Made by a program: the position numbers and the translations under genes. A stretch of 14,112 nt of DNA from an uncultured Moraxella sp. (GTDB lineage Bacteria > Pseudomonadota > Gammaproteobacteria > Pseudomonadales > Moraxellaceae): assembly GCA_937975585.1 (NCBI GenBank), contig CALJUC010000082.1:1-14112 (forward strand). The letters run 5' to 3'. Under the pieces are notes generated by a model. That model was given only the letters and a program-made list of their open reading frames with translations, ran no database searches and was not told where the DNA came from. Each line of letters starts with the position of its first letter. Within the stretch, counting starts at the first letter, position 1. Positions 1-6,194 of the stretch are shown here, piece after piece.

Positions 1-25
1 GTTCAGACGTGTGCTCTTCCGATCT
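1..25 (+). other. Illumina sequencing adapter remnant (not genomic)
   Basis: The first 25 bases match, as I remember it, the 3' end of the Illumina TruSeq read-2 (index-side) adapter, ending in the characteristic GCTCTTCCGATCT. Genomic sequence starts at about base 26. This marks position 1 as a contig edge left by incomplete read trimming. Confidence 0.95.
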
Positions 26-60
26 TTATTTTTATAAAGTATTGATTTCATTATTAATAA

Positions 61-85
61 AAATTGTTCAAAAAATGAACAATTT
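61..85. repeat. 10-bp perfect inverted repeat, AT-rich
   Basis: AAATTGTTCA (61-70) and TGAACAATTT (76-85) are exact reverse complements separated by five A bases. The half-site TGTTCA/TGAACA could be a regulator operator, or the repeat could be a weak hairpin at the end of a gene lost beyond the contig edge. There is no GC-rich stem or T-tract to support a terminator. Confidence 0.6.
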
Positions 86-132
86 AACCGAATGAATGAT
101 GGTTTGTGGGTTAGCGCTTGTCAAGTTTTGAG

Positions 133-167
133 TTATCCACATAGTTATCCACAGCTTTTGTGGACAA
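133..167. promoter_or_regulatory. Cluster of three DnaA-box-like sites
   Basis: Two perfect DnaA-box consensus nonamers, TTATCCACA, lie in tandem at 133-141 and 145-153 as part of a 12-bp direct repeat (131-142 and 143-154). A third site, TTGTCCACA with one mismatch, lies on the minus strand at 159-167. An 8-bp inverted repeat (CGCTTGTC at 115-122, GACAAGCG at 163-170) encloses the group, and AT-rich DNA lies to the left. This fits a DnaA-binding locus: part of oriC, a DARS- or datA-like site, or a DnaA-controlled promoter. The neighbouring gene that would decide is beyond the contig end. Confidence 0.65.
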
Positions 168-225
168 GCGAATAACTTATTGATTCTATGAAAATTGTGG
201 TAAATCTAACTGATGGTCATAGCAG

Positions 226-264
226 TAAATCTATCAGTAGCCATACAAACTACTGATAGATTTA
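226..264. repeat. 15-bp perfect inverted repeat downstream of hflX
   Basis: TAAATCTATCAGTAG (226-240) and its exact complement CTACTGATAGATTTA (250-264) flank a 9-base loop. The hairpin lies 54 bases past the hflX stop. Neither strand has a T-run after the stem, so it is not a standard intrinsic terminator. It could protect the hflX transcript 3' end, bind a protein, or belong to a dispersed repeat family. Confidence 0.6.
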
Positions 265-318
265 GTCGAGTTATCGTATGCGTGAAACATACCATAGCAA
301 ATGATGATGACAGTTCGA

Positions 319-1716
319 TTACTCTGTTAAATCATCATCATTTTGTAATGTTGTAGGGGCGATGTTGGCGAGCGTGGCGTTATCAGTACGTTCAAACTCT
401 TCTTTTACAGGTAACAGCAAGCTAGCCTGTTCGGGCGGCAAGATTTCGAATGGATCGACACCAAACTCACCCAATAACTGCTGTAGTCGTTGGCTTGCCA
501 TTTGTACCTGTAGTAGCGCATGACCTTGTTCGTTATACGCAATCTGTTTGATAACATCAAGCTTGTGTAGTTCGTGCTGAAGCTGACCAAAATTGGGTGG
601 TAAGGTCAGGTCAAATGCCTGTAATTGGCCGACCACTAGCTGTTGTACTGCAAGGGTTAACTCATCGATACCTTGCCCCGTATGCGCAGAAATGTACACG
701 CGATTGGGTTTACCGGCTTCACTGTAACCGATATGTGGCGGTTCACCTGTCAGGTCAATCTTGTTATACACGCTCAAAGTAGGCACATTGTTATCAATCT
801 CAGCCAGTACGTTTTTGACCGCTTCGATTTGTTCGTGCATGTCGTCACGACTGCTATCGATGACATGTAACAGCAAATCCGCTTCTAGGGTTTCTTCAAG
901 CGTTGCGTGGAAAGCTTCGACCAATTCGTGTGGTAGGTGGCGCACGAAACCTACCGTATCCACCAATACCACATTACCCACGCCCGGCCAAGCCAAGCTA
1001 CGTAAAGTTGGGTCAAGGGTCGCAAACAACTGATTGGCCGCGTAGATATTTTCGTTAGTCAGGCGGTTAAATAGCGAAGACTTGCCAGCATTGGTATAAC
1101 CGACCAATGAAATAGTCGGTACGGCTGATTTTTGGCGTTTGGCACGGCCTTGGGCGCGTGTTTGTTTGACTTTATCAAGTTTGGCTTTGAGCTGACCCAC
1201 GCGAATTTGGAGTAAGCGACGGTCAGTTTCAAGTTGGGTTTCACCCGGGCCACGTAGACCGATACCGCCTTTTTGACGTTCCAAGTGCGTCCAACCACGT
1301 ACCAAGCGTGTGGCAAGGTGGTTTAGCTGCGCCAGTTCAACTTGTAATTTACCCTCATAAGTGCGCGCACGCTGGGCAAAAATATCCAAAATCAAACCCG
1401 TGCGGTCAAGTACACGGCACTTGACCAAGCGTTCTAAGTTACGCTCTTGGGAGGGCGTCAAGCTGTGGTTAAAGATGACAATATCCGCTTCATGGTCAGC
1501 GACTAATTGGGCGATTTCATCGGCCTTACCAGTACCAACAAAATACTTGGCATCCGGCTTACTACGCGTACCTGTGACTAGGGCTTGCTTGGTGGCGCCA
1601 GCCGAATCGACCAACAGCTCAAATTCCTCCAAATCATCTGGGTCAGTCAGATGGGTAATGGTTAAGTGTACTAAAATGGCTTTTTCGCCACCTTCATATC
1701 TATCAAAATATTCCAA
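319..1716 (-). CDS. hflX: GTPase HflX (ribosome-splitting/rescue GTPase)
   Basis: HflX is a cytoplasmic TRAFAC-class GTPase that binds the 50S subunit and splits stalled or hibernating ribosomes, notably after heat stress. The 465-aa reading shows the N-terminal HflX domain, the glycine-rich GGIGLRGPGETQLETDRR loop (about 150-167), the P-loop GYTNAGKSS (206-214), the G3 motif DTVGF (253-257), the G4 motif NKID (318-321) and a G5 SA (343-344). No ATG start exists. I chose TTG at 1716 because AAGGA lies 7 bases upstream and the protein then begins next to FDRYEGGEKAILVHL, where E. coli HflX begins. A TTG at 1743 would add nine residues but has no ribosome site. In many relatives hflX follows hfq; here it stands alone, divergent from the acyltransferase gene. 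The C-terminal tail is longer than in E. coli (426 aa) and acidic. Confidence 0.93.
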   Translation of the reverse strand: MEYFDRYEGGEKAILVHLTITHLTDPDDLEEFELLVDSAGATKQALVTGTRSKPDAKYFVGTGKADEIAQLVADHEADIVIFNHSLTPSQERNLERLVKCRVLDRTGLILDIFAQRARTYEGKLQVELAQLNHLATRLVRGWTHLERQKGGIGLRGPGETQLETDRRLLQIRVGQLKAKLDKVKQTRAQGRAKRQKSAVPTISLVGYTNAGKSSLFNRLTNENIYAANQLFATLDPTLRSLAWPGVGNVVLVDTVGFVRHLPHELVEAFHATLEETLEADLLLHVIDSSRDDMHEQIEAVKNVLAEIDNNVPTLSVYNKIDLTGEPPHIGYSEAGKPNRVYISAHTGQGIDELTLAVQQLVVGQLQAFDLTLPPNFGQLQHELHKLDVIKQIAYNEQGHALLQVQMASQRLQQLLGEFGVDPFEILPPEQASLLLPVKEEFERTDNATLANIAPTTLQNDDDLTE

Positions 1717-2145
1717 TCCAATATCCTTACAGGGGTTTAGCAAACAATTTTAATCAAACCAATTCTTATAATAGGGGCATTATCCATAACTTTCAGCCGA
1801 TTTCTGCCAAAATTACAATTAATAACGACTGGCATGGTAAAACTTGAGCGATGCACGCGCTGAGCACTTATGGTAAGCACTAATACTACCCTAAGCTATT
1901 TTTGGCAAAATAAAAGTGCGCTTAATCTCAGAATACCCGATAATTAAGCGCCTATCGCAAAAAAATTGCTATAATTTGCCAATTTATAAGGTATAATAAA
2001 GCTGATTAGCGGTAGTTAACGTCAGCAACTGGATAGTTATAGCCATTTATCGGAATAATTGACTTTAGTTTTGAAAAACGCCAATCAATGACGGTGATTT
2101 TTATTGGTTGCTGGCAGGTTATCATTATTAAAACTTGGATACTTT
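1717..2145. other. Divergent intergenic region between hflX and acyltransferase
   Basis: No gene is supported in these 429 bases. They carry the candidate hflX promoter, an inverted repeat GCGCTTAAT/ATTAAGCGC (1918-1926 and 1943-1951, 16-base loop) and a TATAAT at 1992-1997 that could be the -10 box for the acyltransferase gene. The best upstream hexamer, TTGCTA at 1966, is 20 bases away, which is too far for a standard promoter. The leader would be about 140 bases long. I see no recognisable riboswitch. Confidence 0.5.
1768..1796 (-). promoter_or_regulatory. Possible sigma-70 promoter of hflX
   Basis: On the minus strand, CTGAAA (1796-1791) and TATTAT (1773-1768) are separated by 17 bases. 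Both hexamers are imperfect. Transcription would start near 1760, about 44 bases before the preferred TTG start of hflX, which fits that start choice. Confidence 0.35.
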
Positions 2146-3105
2146 ATGACAACATCTAACGAATCGCCTAATCCAACAAAGCATCAAGCGCAAGCAAAGT
2201 CTAAGCCGTTATCAGCGGCATCGTTGACGCATTGGTTAATGACCGGTAGCAAGCTGTTATTAACCCCGGATACCTATAGTAAACGCAATCTAAGGGCACA
2301 GTGGCAGCGCAGTAAGCGTGTGGCAAATTTGGCACTCGCTATTCAAAAGGGTGCAGGCTACGCGTGGCATGTGGACCAGACACCAAATATCGCGCAAGGC
2401 GATATTATTGGTTATATCCAAAAATTCTGTCGTACGTCATTAAAAGCGCTAGAAATCGAGGTAATTGAAGTCGAGCCGATTCCGCAGCAATACAGCCAAG
2501 TTAAGACGGACAGTCAGGGTCAATCTGTACAAACGGGCGTGCTATGGGCAAGTAACCATGTGTCATGGCTTGATATCCCTGTGATTGGCAGTATTATTCC
2601 GACGTTCTTTTTATCCAAAGCTGAGATTGCCAAATGGCCTGTGATTGGGTGGATGGCAACGACCGCGAATACCTTATTTATCTCGCGTGGGTCAGGCGAT
2701 GCCGACAGTGTGACCCAACAGATGGAAAAGTTCTTGCATGATGGTTATCCCGTGGTGTTTTTCCCAGAAGGTACAACCAGTGATGGGCGCAATGTTCGCC
2801 GCATTCATGGCAAGTTGTTACAAGCGGCGATGGACACCCAAGTACCGATTCAACCGATTGTGATTTGCTATGTCGATGAGCATGGTAACTTTGATGAAGC
2901 CATTCCGTATTATGGCAATATGAATATGCTGCAAAGCGTGAAGCGTGTCTTGGATAATCGTCCGGCAAAGGCGTATGTATTGCCGCTTCAGCCAATCATC
3001 CCAGGCGATAAAACACGTAGCCAGTTGACCGAGTTGTTACAACAACGCATGAGCGATGGGCTTGCGCGCCTACAACAAAAAGTCATCAGTCAACAGCAGT
3101 CATAA
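2146..3105 (+). CDS. PlsC-type lysophospholipid (1-acylglycerol-3-phosphate) acyltransferase
   Basis: This is a 319-aa member of the glycerolipid acyltransferase family (PlsC/AGPAT-like). Such enzymes move an acyl chain from acyl-ACP or acyl-CoA to a lysolipid, typically lysophosphatidate, at the inner membrane. The catalytic NHX4D box is NHVSWLD at 137-143 (His138, Asp143). The second block contains FISRG (178-182), and the substrate-binding motif is FFPEGTTSDG (205-214). A proline-rich hydrophobic strand around 234-241 closes the domain. The first roughly 80 residues are polar to mildly hydrophobic and family-specific. I chose ATG 2146; an in-frame TTG at 2104 would add 14 residues. The ribosome site (GGA at 2137-2139) is weak. 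It could be the main PlsC, an OlsA-like or another lysolipid acyltransferase; the sequence alone does not fix the substrate. A terminator follows directly. Confidence 0.85.
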   Translation: MTTSNESPNPTKHQAQAKSKPLSAASLTHWLMTGSKLLLTPDTYSKRNLRAQWQRSKRVANLALAIQKGAGYAWHVDQTPNIAQGDIIGYIQKFCRTSLKALEIEVIEVEPIPQQYSQVKTDSQGQSVQTGVLWASNHVSWLDIPVIGSIIPTFFLSKAEIAKWPVIGWMATTANTLFISRGSGDADSVTQQMEKFLHDGYPVVFFPEGTTSDGRNVRRIHGKLLQAAMDTQVPIQPIVICYVDEHGNFDEAIPYYGNMNMLQSVKRVLDNRPAKAYVLPLQPIIPGDKTRSQLTELLQQRMSDGLARLQQKVISQQQS

Positions 3106-3113
3106 TTTTTTCG

Positions 3114-3152
3114 ATGCCTTTACTGAATGGGCGGGATAGTAAAGGCATTTTT
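3114..3152 (+). terminator. Intrinsic terminator after the acyltransferase gene
   Basis: ATGCCTTTACT (3114-3124) and AGTAAAGGCAT (3138-3148) form a perfect 11-bp stem with a 13-base loop, followed by a T-run to 3152. It starts nine bases after the acyltransferase stop and separates that gene from the Roadblock gene. Confidence 0.85.
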
Positions 3153-3157
3153 ACCTG

Positions 3158-3212
3158 CGTGGTTCTCATCAGATGACCACGTGTATTGATCTGGGTTAAC
3201 CAGATAGTTTTT
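3158..3212 (+). promoter_or_regulatory. Two small hairpins in the Roadblock gene leader
   Basis: CGTGGT (3158-3163) pairs with ACCACG (3176-3181). ATCTGG (3189-3194) pairs with CCAGAT (3200-3205), is followed by five Ts (3208-3212), and ends 17 bases before the start codon. The second resembles a weak terminator or attenuator; both may instead be operators. No clear promoter is seen between the upstream terminator and this point. Confidence 0.35.
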
Positions 3213-3229
3213 AAGCAATGAGGATAGTT

Positions 3230-3592
3230 ATGCGTACTGACATGTTTCAACAAATATTAGATGATTTAAACAGCTCATCAACCGACGTCGAGGCATCTGC
3301 GATTATTTCGACTGACGGCTTGATGATTGCTTCAGCGTTACCTATGGGTATTGATGAAGACCGTGTGGGCGCAATGTCTGCTGCGTTATTATCATTGGGT
3401 GACCGTGCGGGTCGCGAGTTGGCGCGTGGTAGCATTGAGCGCGTTTTGGTACAGGGTGAAAAGGGCTATGTCATCATGTCAGCGTCAGGCACTGAAGCCG
3501 TACTGACGGTATTAACCAAGCCAAATGCCAAATTAGGCCTAGTGTTCTTGGACATCAAACGCGCGGCTGAAGCATTGTCAAAACTCATTTAG
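3230..3592 (+). CDS. Roadblock/LC7 domain protein (MglB-like)
   Basis: This 120-aa cytoplasmic protein is a single Roadblock/LC7 domain over almost its whole length. The order is a first helix (about 3-15), strands with SAIISTDGLMIASALP (23-38), the long central helix (42-66), three strands including RVLVQGEKGYVIMSASG (71-87) and EAVLTVLTKP (89-98), and a final helix (about 103-119). The family includes MglB, the GTPase-activating partner of the small GTPase MglA in polarity and motility control, and archaeal and eukaryotic GTPase scaffolds; the proteins dimerise. I chose ATG 3230 because GAGGA lies five bases upstream; an ATG at 3218 sits before that site. No MglA-like GTPase is encoded nearby, so the partner is unknown. 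It stands between a terminator and the PAS gene, 182 bases upstream of that gene. Confidence 0.88.
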   Translation: MRTDMFQQILDDLNSSSTDVEASAIISTDGLMIASALPMGIDEDRVGAMSAALLSLGDRAGRELARGSIERVLVQGEKGYVIMSASGTEAVLTVLTKPNAKLGLVFLDIKRAAEALSKLI

Positions 3593-3679
3593 CACGTGGC
3601 AGTTGGTAACGACGGCGCTGGGTTTTGCACAGCGTTTAGTGACCGCTTATGATAACGATAATGATGTGATGCGAAGTCG

Positions 3680-3717
3680 GCGGTCAACATAATGTGTCAA
3701 TCTGACATAGCGACCGC
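3680..3717. promoter_or_regulatory. Nested inverted repeats over the PAS promoter -35 region
   Basis: TGTCA-ATC-TGACA (3695-3707) overlaps the -35 hexamer of the PAS gene promoter, and GCGGTC (3680-3685)/GACCGC (3712-3717) flank it as an outer pair. The position suits a repressor or activator operator. The cognate regulator is unknown. Confidence 0.45.
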
Positions 3718-3730
3718 TAATACCTATAAT
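3702..3730 (+). promoter_or_regulatory. Strong sigma-70 promoter of the PAS-PhnD-like operon
   Basis: CTGACA (3702-3707) and a perfect TATAAT (3725-3730) are separated by exactly 17 bases, giving a start near 3737 and a leader of roughly 38 bases with a good ribosome site before the PAS gene. It implies that the PAS and PhnD-like genes can be transcribed independently of the Roadblock gene. Confidence 0.7.
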
Positions 3731-3774
3731 TAACATTCAACTTAATCATATATTAAGTCATCTGAGGAGTTTTG

Positions 3775-4272
3775 ATGGCACCTGTCCAACTTTCCGATAT
3801 GAATAAACCTGCCGGTGAAAGTACCGAGCATCGCTTAACTTATTATGACGGCAGTAGCCGCATCGTGTATACCACAGACAATGAGTTACCCTATCCCGAT
3901 GGTAAATTAATTGTGTCACGCGTGGATTTAGAAGGCAATATTACCCATGCCAATGACGCATTTGTCGATATTAGCGGTTATGCCATGGATGAGTTAGTCG
4001 GCAAACCACACCATATCCTACGTCATCCTGATATGCCAAAAGCTGCGTTTAAAGACTTGTGGGATACGGTCAAGGCTGGTAATAAGTGGCATGGCTATGT
4101 CAAAAACTTGTGTAAAGATGGCAGCTATTATTGGGTGTATGCCACGGTAGTGCCTAATGTACGCCGTGGTGAAACCGTGGGTTATACCTCTGTACGTCGT
4201 AAGCCTTCACGCAGTAAAATCGTTGAAAGTGAACAATTGTATGCAAAGATGCTACAGGAGGAAAAAGCATGA
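3775..4272 (+). CDS. Stand-alone Aer-type PAS domain protein
   Basis: This 165-aa protein consists of one PAS domain (about 41-140) with short tails. The stretch FVDISGYAMDELVGKPHHILRHPDMPKAAFKDLWDTVKAGNKWHGYVKN closely follows the N-terminal PAS of the aerotaxis receptor Aer, a flavin-binding redox sensor. The RHPDMP motif (83-88) and Trp96 correspond to parts of Aer implicated in FAD binding. A C-terminal helix (about 147-165) could relay signals. Unlike Aer there is no membrane segment, HAMP or methyl-accepting domain, so it must act through a partner. ATG 3775 has GAGGAG five bases upstream. The stop overlaps the next start (ATGA), pointing to coupled translation with the PhnD-like protein. 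FAD binding and redox or oxygen sensing are inferred from family resemblance; a histidine-kinase-type PAS partner elsewhere is another option. Confidence 0.85.
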   Translation: MAPVQLSDMNKPAGESTEHRLTYYDGSSRIVYTTDNELPYPDGKLIVSRVDLEGNITHANDAFVDISGYAMDELVGKPHHILRHPDMPKAAFKDLWDTVKAGNKWHGYVKNLCKDGSYYWVYATVVPNVRRGETVGYTSVRRKPSRSKIVESEQLYAKMLQEEKA

Positions 4273-5015
4273 CGGTAAATTTATTAATCGCCCCTGATTT
4301 TGCCCCTGAGCGTTTTGCCGGTTGGCATATGCTCAATACCATGCTACAAAAACGTGCCAATCTTAAAATGCATCTGTTAACCCCAGCCAATGCAGATGAA
4401 CAAAGTGACATCATTGAACAGGGCAATGTGGATATTATTTATGCCAATCCTTTTGATGCGGCTTATCTCATCCGTGAAAAAGGCTATCAAGCCGTCGCAC
4501 GTCCGATTGGTAAATCGGATGAAATGGTAATTGCTAGCAAAGCCGATGCTGGCATTAACCAATTAGAAGACTTAAAGCCGGGTTGTAAGATTGCCATGGC
4601 GGATAACCGTGACGTCAAGTTAATCGGTCTGCGTTTGCTAGAAGCCGTTGATTTGACCGACAGTGATATCGAGTGGCATACCACAGAAAACTACCAAGCT
4701 GCCGCGCGTGAACTCATCAAAGGTAATGCGGATGCCGCATTCTTTTTAGCCGAAGTGTATCATGGGTTATCACGTTTGACACGCTCACAATTAAATGTCT
4801 TGATTGAAAGTGACCTAAACGATATTAGCCATGTGGTCTTGGTCAAAGAAACGGCCACCGGTAATCAATTATTGCTCGATGGGTTATTGGGTCTTGGCCA
4901 AGATGCTGATGGTCAAGCGGTATTGGCTGAGCTAGGTATGCCAGCTGGTTTTGAGCGCATGAGCGAAGAAGATGGCGAATTTATGATTGACCTGATGGAT
5001 ACCTTGCTTGATTAG
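4269..5015 (+). CDS. PhnD/SsuA-type substrate-binding-fold protein, no signal peptide
   Basis: The 248-aa product resembles the PhnD-like type 2 periplasmic binding fold (phosphonate/phosphite ABC transporter family). It shows NLLIAPD as strand one (4-10), then GNVDIIYANPFDAAYLIREKGYQAVARP (52-79), typical of the first hinge and ligand pocket, a LEDLKPGCKIAM segment (99-110) and a NADAAFFLAEVYHGL segment (153-167) for the second lobe. It begins directly with the first strand and has no signal peptide or lipobox, and no permease or ATPase gene is adjacent. It is therefore probably a cytoplasmic ligand sensor rather than a transporter component. The start overlaps the PAS stop by four bases (ATGA), with AGGAGG a few bases upstream inside the PAS gene, so the two are likely made together. 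The ligand is unknown. A 27-bp hairpin follows the stop. Confidence 0.8.
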   Translation: MTVNLLIAPDFAPERFAGWHMLNTMLQKRANLKMHLLTPANADEQSDIIEQGNVDIIYANPFDAAYLIREKGYQAVARPIGKSDEMVIASKADAGINQLEDLKPGCKIAMADNRDVKLIGLRLLEAVDLTDSDIEWHTTENYQAAARELIKGNADAAFFLAEVYHGLSRLTRSQLNVLIESDLNDISHVVLVKETATGNQLLLDGLLGLGQDADGQAVLAELGMPAGFERMSEEDGEFMIDLMDTLLD

Positions 5016-5033
5016 GCCGTGTCGATGAACGCG

Positions 5034-5107
5034 TTGTTATATAAAAAATGCGTAATTGCTTACCCTCATATGGTTAACTTAGCAATTACGCATTTTTTAT
5101 ATAACAA
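5034..5107. terminator. Very long perfect hairpin, likely bidirectional terminator
   Basis: The arms 5034-5060 and 5081-5107 are exact 27-bp reverse complements around a 20-base loop. They contain the core ATGCGTAATTGCT/AGCAATTACGCAT and an A6/T6 tract. It starts 18 bases after the PhnD-like stop, so it most likely ends that operon; either strand could use it. The stem is about twice the usual terminator length, which also allows a MITE- or REP-like element. I see no target duplication or transposase. Confidence 0.8.
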
Positions 5108-5371
5108 GGGTAGCCATATCCGCGCTAATCTTATCAGCCGCAAGTCTTGTGCTGTTTGTTTTAGCACAATTGCCAAAATTATTTGCCATAAATTCATGTG
5201 TAGCGTGATAAGGGATGAATAGCCCAATTATTGACCTAATTAGCTAGAAGCATGGCTTGCAAGCCTCTAGATTACATGGTTAAATAATCGCTAGCTTTTA
5301 TCCATCTCCGCCTACGTTTTATCGGGATTTAAAAACCGATTAGTTGTTTAAGGCTATCTTAAGGACACCCC
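5108..5371. other. Non-coding leader region before the 220-aa gene
   Basis: With the preceding hairpin this makes a 356-base gap. It holds a short inverted repeat TTGTGCT/AGCACAA (5147-5153, 5163-5169) and a perfect 12-bp palindrome GGCTTGCAAGCC (5254-5265). A TTGACC at 5231-5236 could be a -35 element, but no good -10 lies at the right distance. A reading frame of 67 codons through 5019-5222 crosses the terminator hairpin and is not credible. Confidence 0.5.
5254..5265. promoter_or_regulatory. 12-bp perfect palindrome upstream of the 220-aa gene
   Basis: GGCTTGCAAGCC is fully self-complementary and lies 18-29 bases downstream of a TTGACC hexamer and about 105 bases before the next start codon. 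It could be an operator for a dimeric regulator. Nothing identifies the protein that would bind. Confidence 0.35.
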
Positions 5372-6034
5372 ATGTACGAACTTGCCAGTCATGGCCGCAA
5401 AAAATACTATAAAAATTGGATAAACTATCGATTATATAGTCGTCAGCTGCTGCGCCAAACGATGAACACGGATTTACATACCAGCCGTATCATGATGGCC
5501 TTAGAGTTAGACGAACGTGAGCCATTGCAAGGGGCATTAGCGGATATGTTTTACGGTTGTTGGTATGACGTACCGTATTTTGGTCCGCGTATGCTGGCGC
5601 AAGTTGAACATAAGCTAAATCCAAAAGTCTTGGCGGATTTTACCGAGTGTCTAGGTGGCAAACATTATGTCACTGCAGTAACGCCATTGGCCACGCGTTG
5701 GAGTGTCTTAGTCAGCCCCTCGATGCGTGCCTTTGACCACCAACTGCGTATTTCAGCCGATGACTCGCGCAAGGTCGCTGATTCAGTGATTAGCAACCTT
5801 ATTGATATCTATGAAGAAGAAGAGGACGATGAGGAACGCGATATGATGATTGCTGAGGTCGAAAACGAGTTCTTTAACCACTGTATCGCCACGGATGACC
5901 GATTAGCGTTTTCGTTGGTGTGGTGGGGGCTCGCAAAAAAAGACTGGGAGTTTCACGATAATTGGATCCGTCAACGTCAGTTTTTTGAGCAAAAAATCGC
6001 TGATAGTGTCCGTTATAATATCGTGACCGTTTAA
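5372..6034 (+). CDS. Conserved-looking protein of unknown function, 220 aa
   Basis: I do not recognise the family. The product is soluble, with no signal peptide or membrane helix. It opens with a basic, tyrosine-rich segment (HGRKKYYKNWINYRLYSRQLLR, 7-28), then a mixed region with YGCWYDVPYFGPRM (61-74), a likely beta-strand RWSVLVSP (109-116), a helix (130-147) running into a strongly acidic stretch EEEEDDEERD (148-157), and an aromatic C-terminal part (LVWWGLAKKDWEFHDNWIRQRQFFEQ, 182-207). ATG 5372 has AAGGA six bases upstream and is well supported; a later ATG at 5462 lacks a ribosome site. The patterned hydrophobicity and ordinary codon use indicate a genuine gene. Its place between the PhnD-like gene and the Roadblock-like gene suggests a shared pathway, which is inference only. 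Confidence 0.8.
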   Translation: MYELASHGRKKYYKNWINYRLYSRQLLRQTMNTDLHTSRIMMALELDEREPLQGALADMFYGCWYDVPYFGPRMLAQVEHKLNPKVLADFTECLGGKHYVTAVTPLATRWSVLVSPSMRAFDHQLRISADDSRKVADSVISNLIDIYEEEEDDEERDMMIAEVENEFFNHCIATDDRLAFSLVWWGLAKKDWEFHDNWIRQRQFFEQKIADSVRYNIVTV

Positions 6035-6054
6035 TTGAGTATATTTCGTTATCA

Positions 6055-6071
6055 GCTAACGTGCCGTTAGC
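6055..6071. repeat. Compact hairpin between the 220-aa and 233-aa genes
   Basis: GCTAACG (6055-6061) and CGTTAGC (6065-6071) form a perfect 7-bp stem with a 3-base loop, 20 bases after the 220-aa stop. There is no T-run, so it is not a clear terminator; it may be a processing site or operator. No convincing promoter is seen in the 160 bases before the next gene, so co-transcription of the two genes is likely. Confidence 0.4.
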
Positions 6072-6194
6072 GAAGTTGTAAATTCAGCAAGTGGCAATAG
6101 GCATGAAAGAGCGGTAACCCGAAGTCATCTATAACATCTATGTCAATGCTGTGAAAAAATCCATTTAACCTATTTATTTTGCCAAGGAACTACC

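Larger units (their letters stand above)
26..318. other. Gene-free contig-edge region downstream of hflX
   Basis: No coding frame is convincing here. Bases 26-90 are very AT-rich. The stretch then holds a cluster of DnaA-box-like nonamers (133-167), an 8-bp inverted repeat around them (115-122/163-170), and perfect inverted repeats at 61-85 and 226-264. Near the hflX stop there is another arm pair, 299-310 with 332-343 (repeated ATG/CAT triplets), which overlaps the end of hflX. None of these hairpins has a following T-run, so no clear intrinsic terminator for hflX is visible. Confidence 0.7.

Noticed and set aside
133..153. Plasmid iterons
   Set aside because: Only two tandem units exist, they match the DnaA box exactly, and the neighbouring genes are chromosomal housekeeping genes.
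1059..1753. Long frames overlapping hflX on both strands
   Set aside because: They lie entirely or mostly within the well-supported hflX gene in other frames and show no protein-family pattern.
3616..3634. Terminator after the Roadblock gene (CGCTG/CAGCG stem)
   Set aside because: The stem is only five base pairs and only three Ts follow, too weak to call.
4269..5015. Phosphonate ABC transporter binding protein (phnD)
   Set aside because: There is no signal peptide and no phnC or phnE neighbour, so a transport role and the phnD symbol are not supported.
5034..5107. Insertion-sequence terminal repeats
   Set aside because: The arms are only 20 bases apart, there is no transposase and no visible target-site duplication, so a terminator is the simpler reading.
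5019..5222. 67-codon open frame downstream of the PhnD-like gene
   Set aside because: It runs straight through the 27-bp terminator hairpin, has no ribosome site and its peptide has no domain-like pattern.
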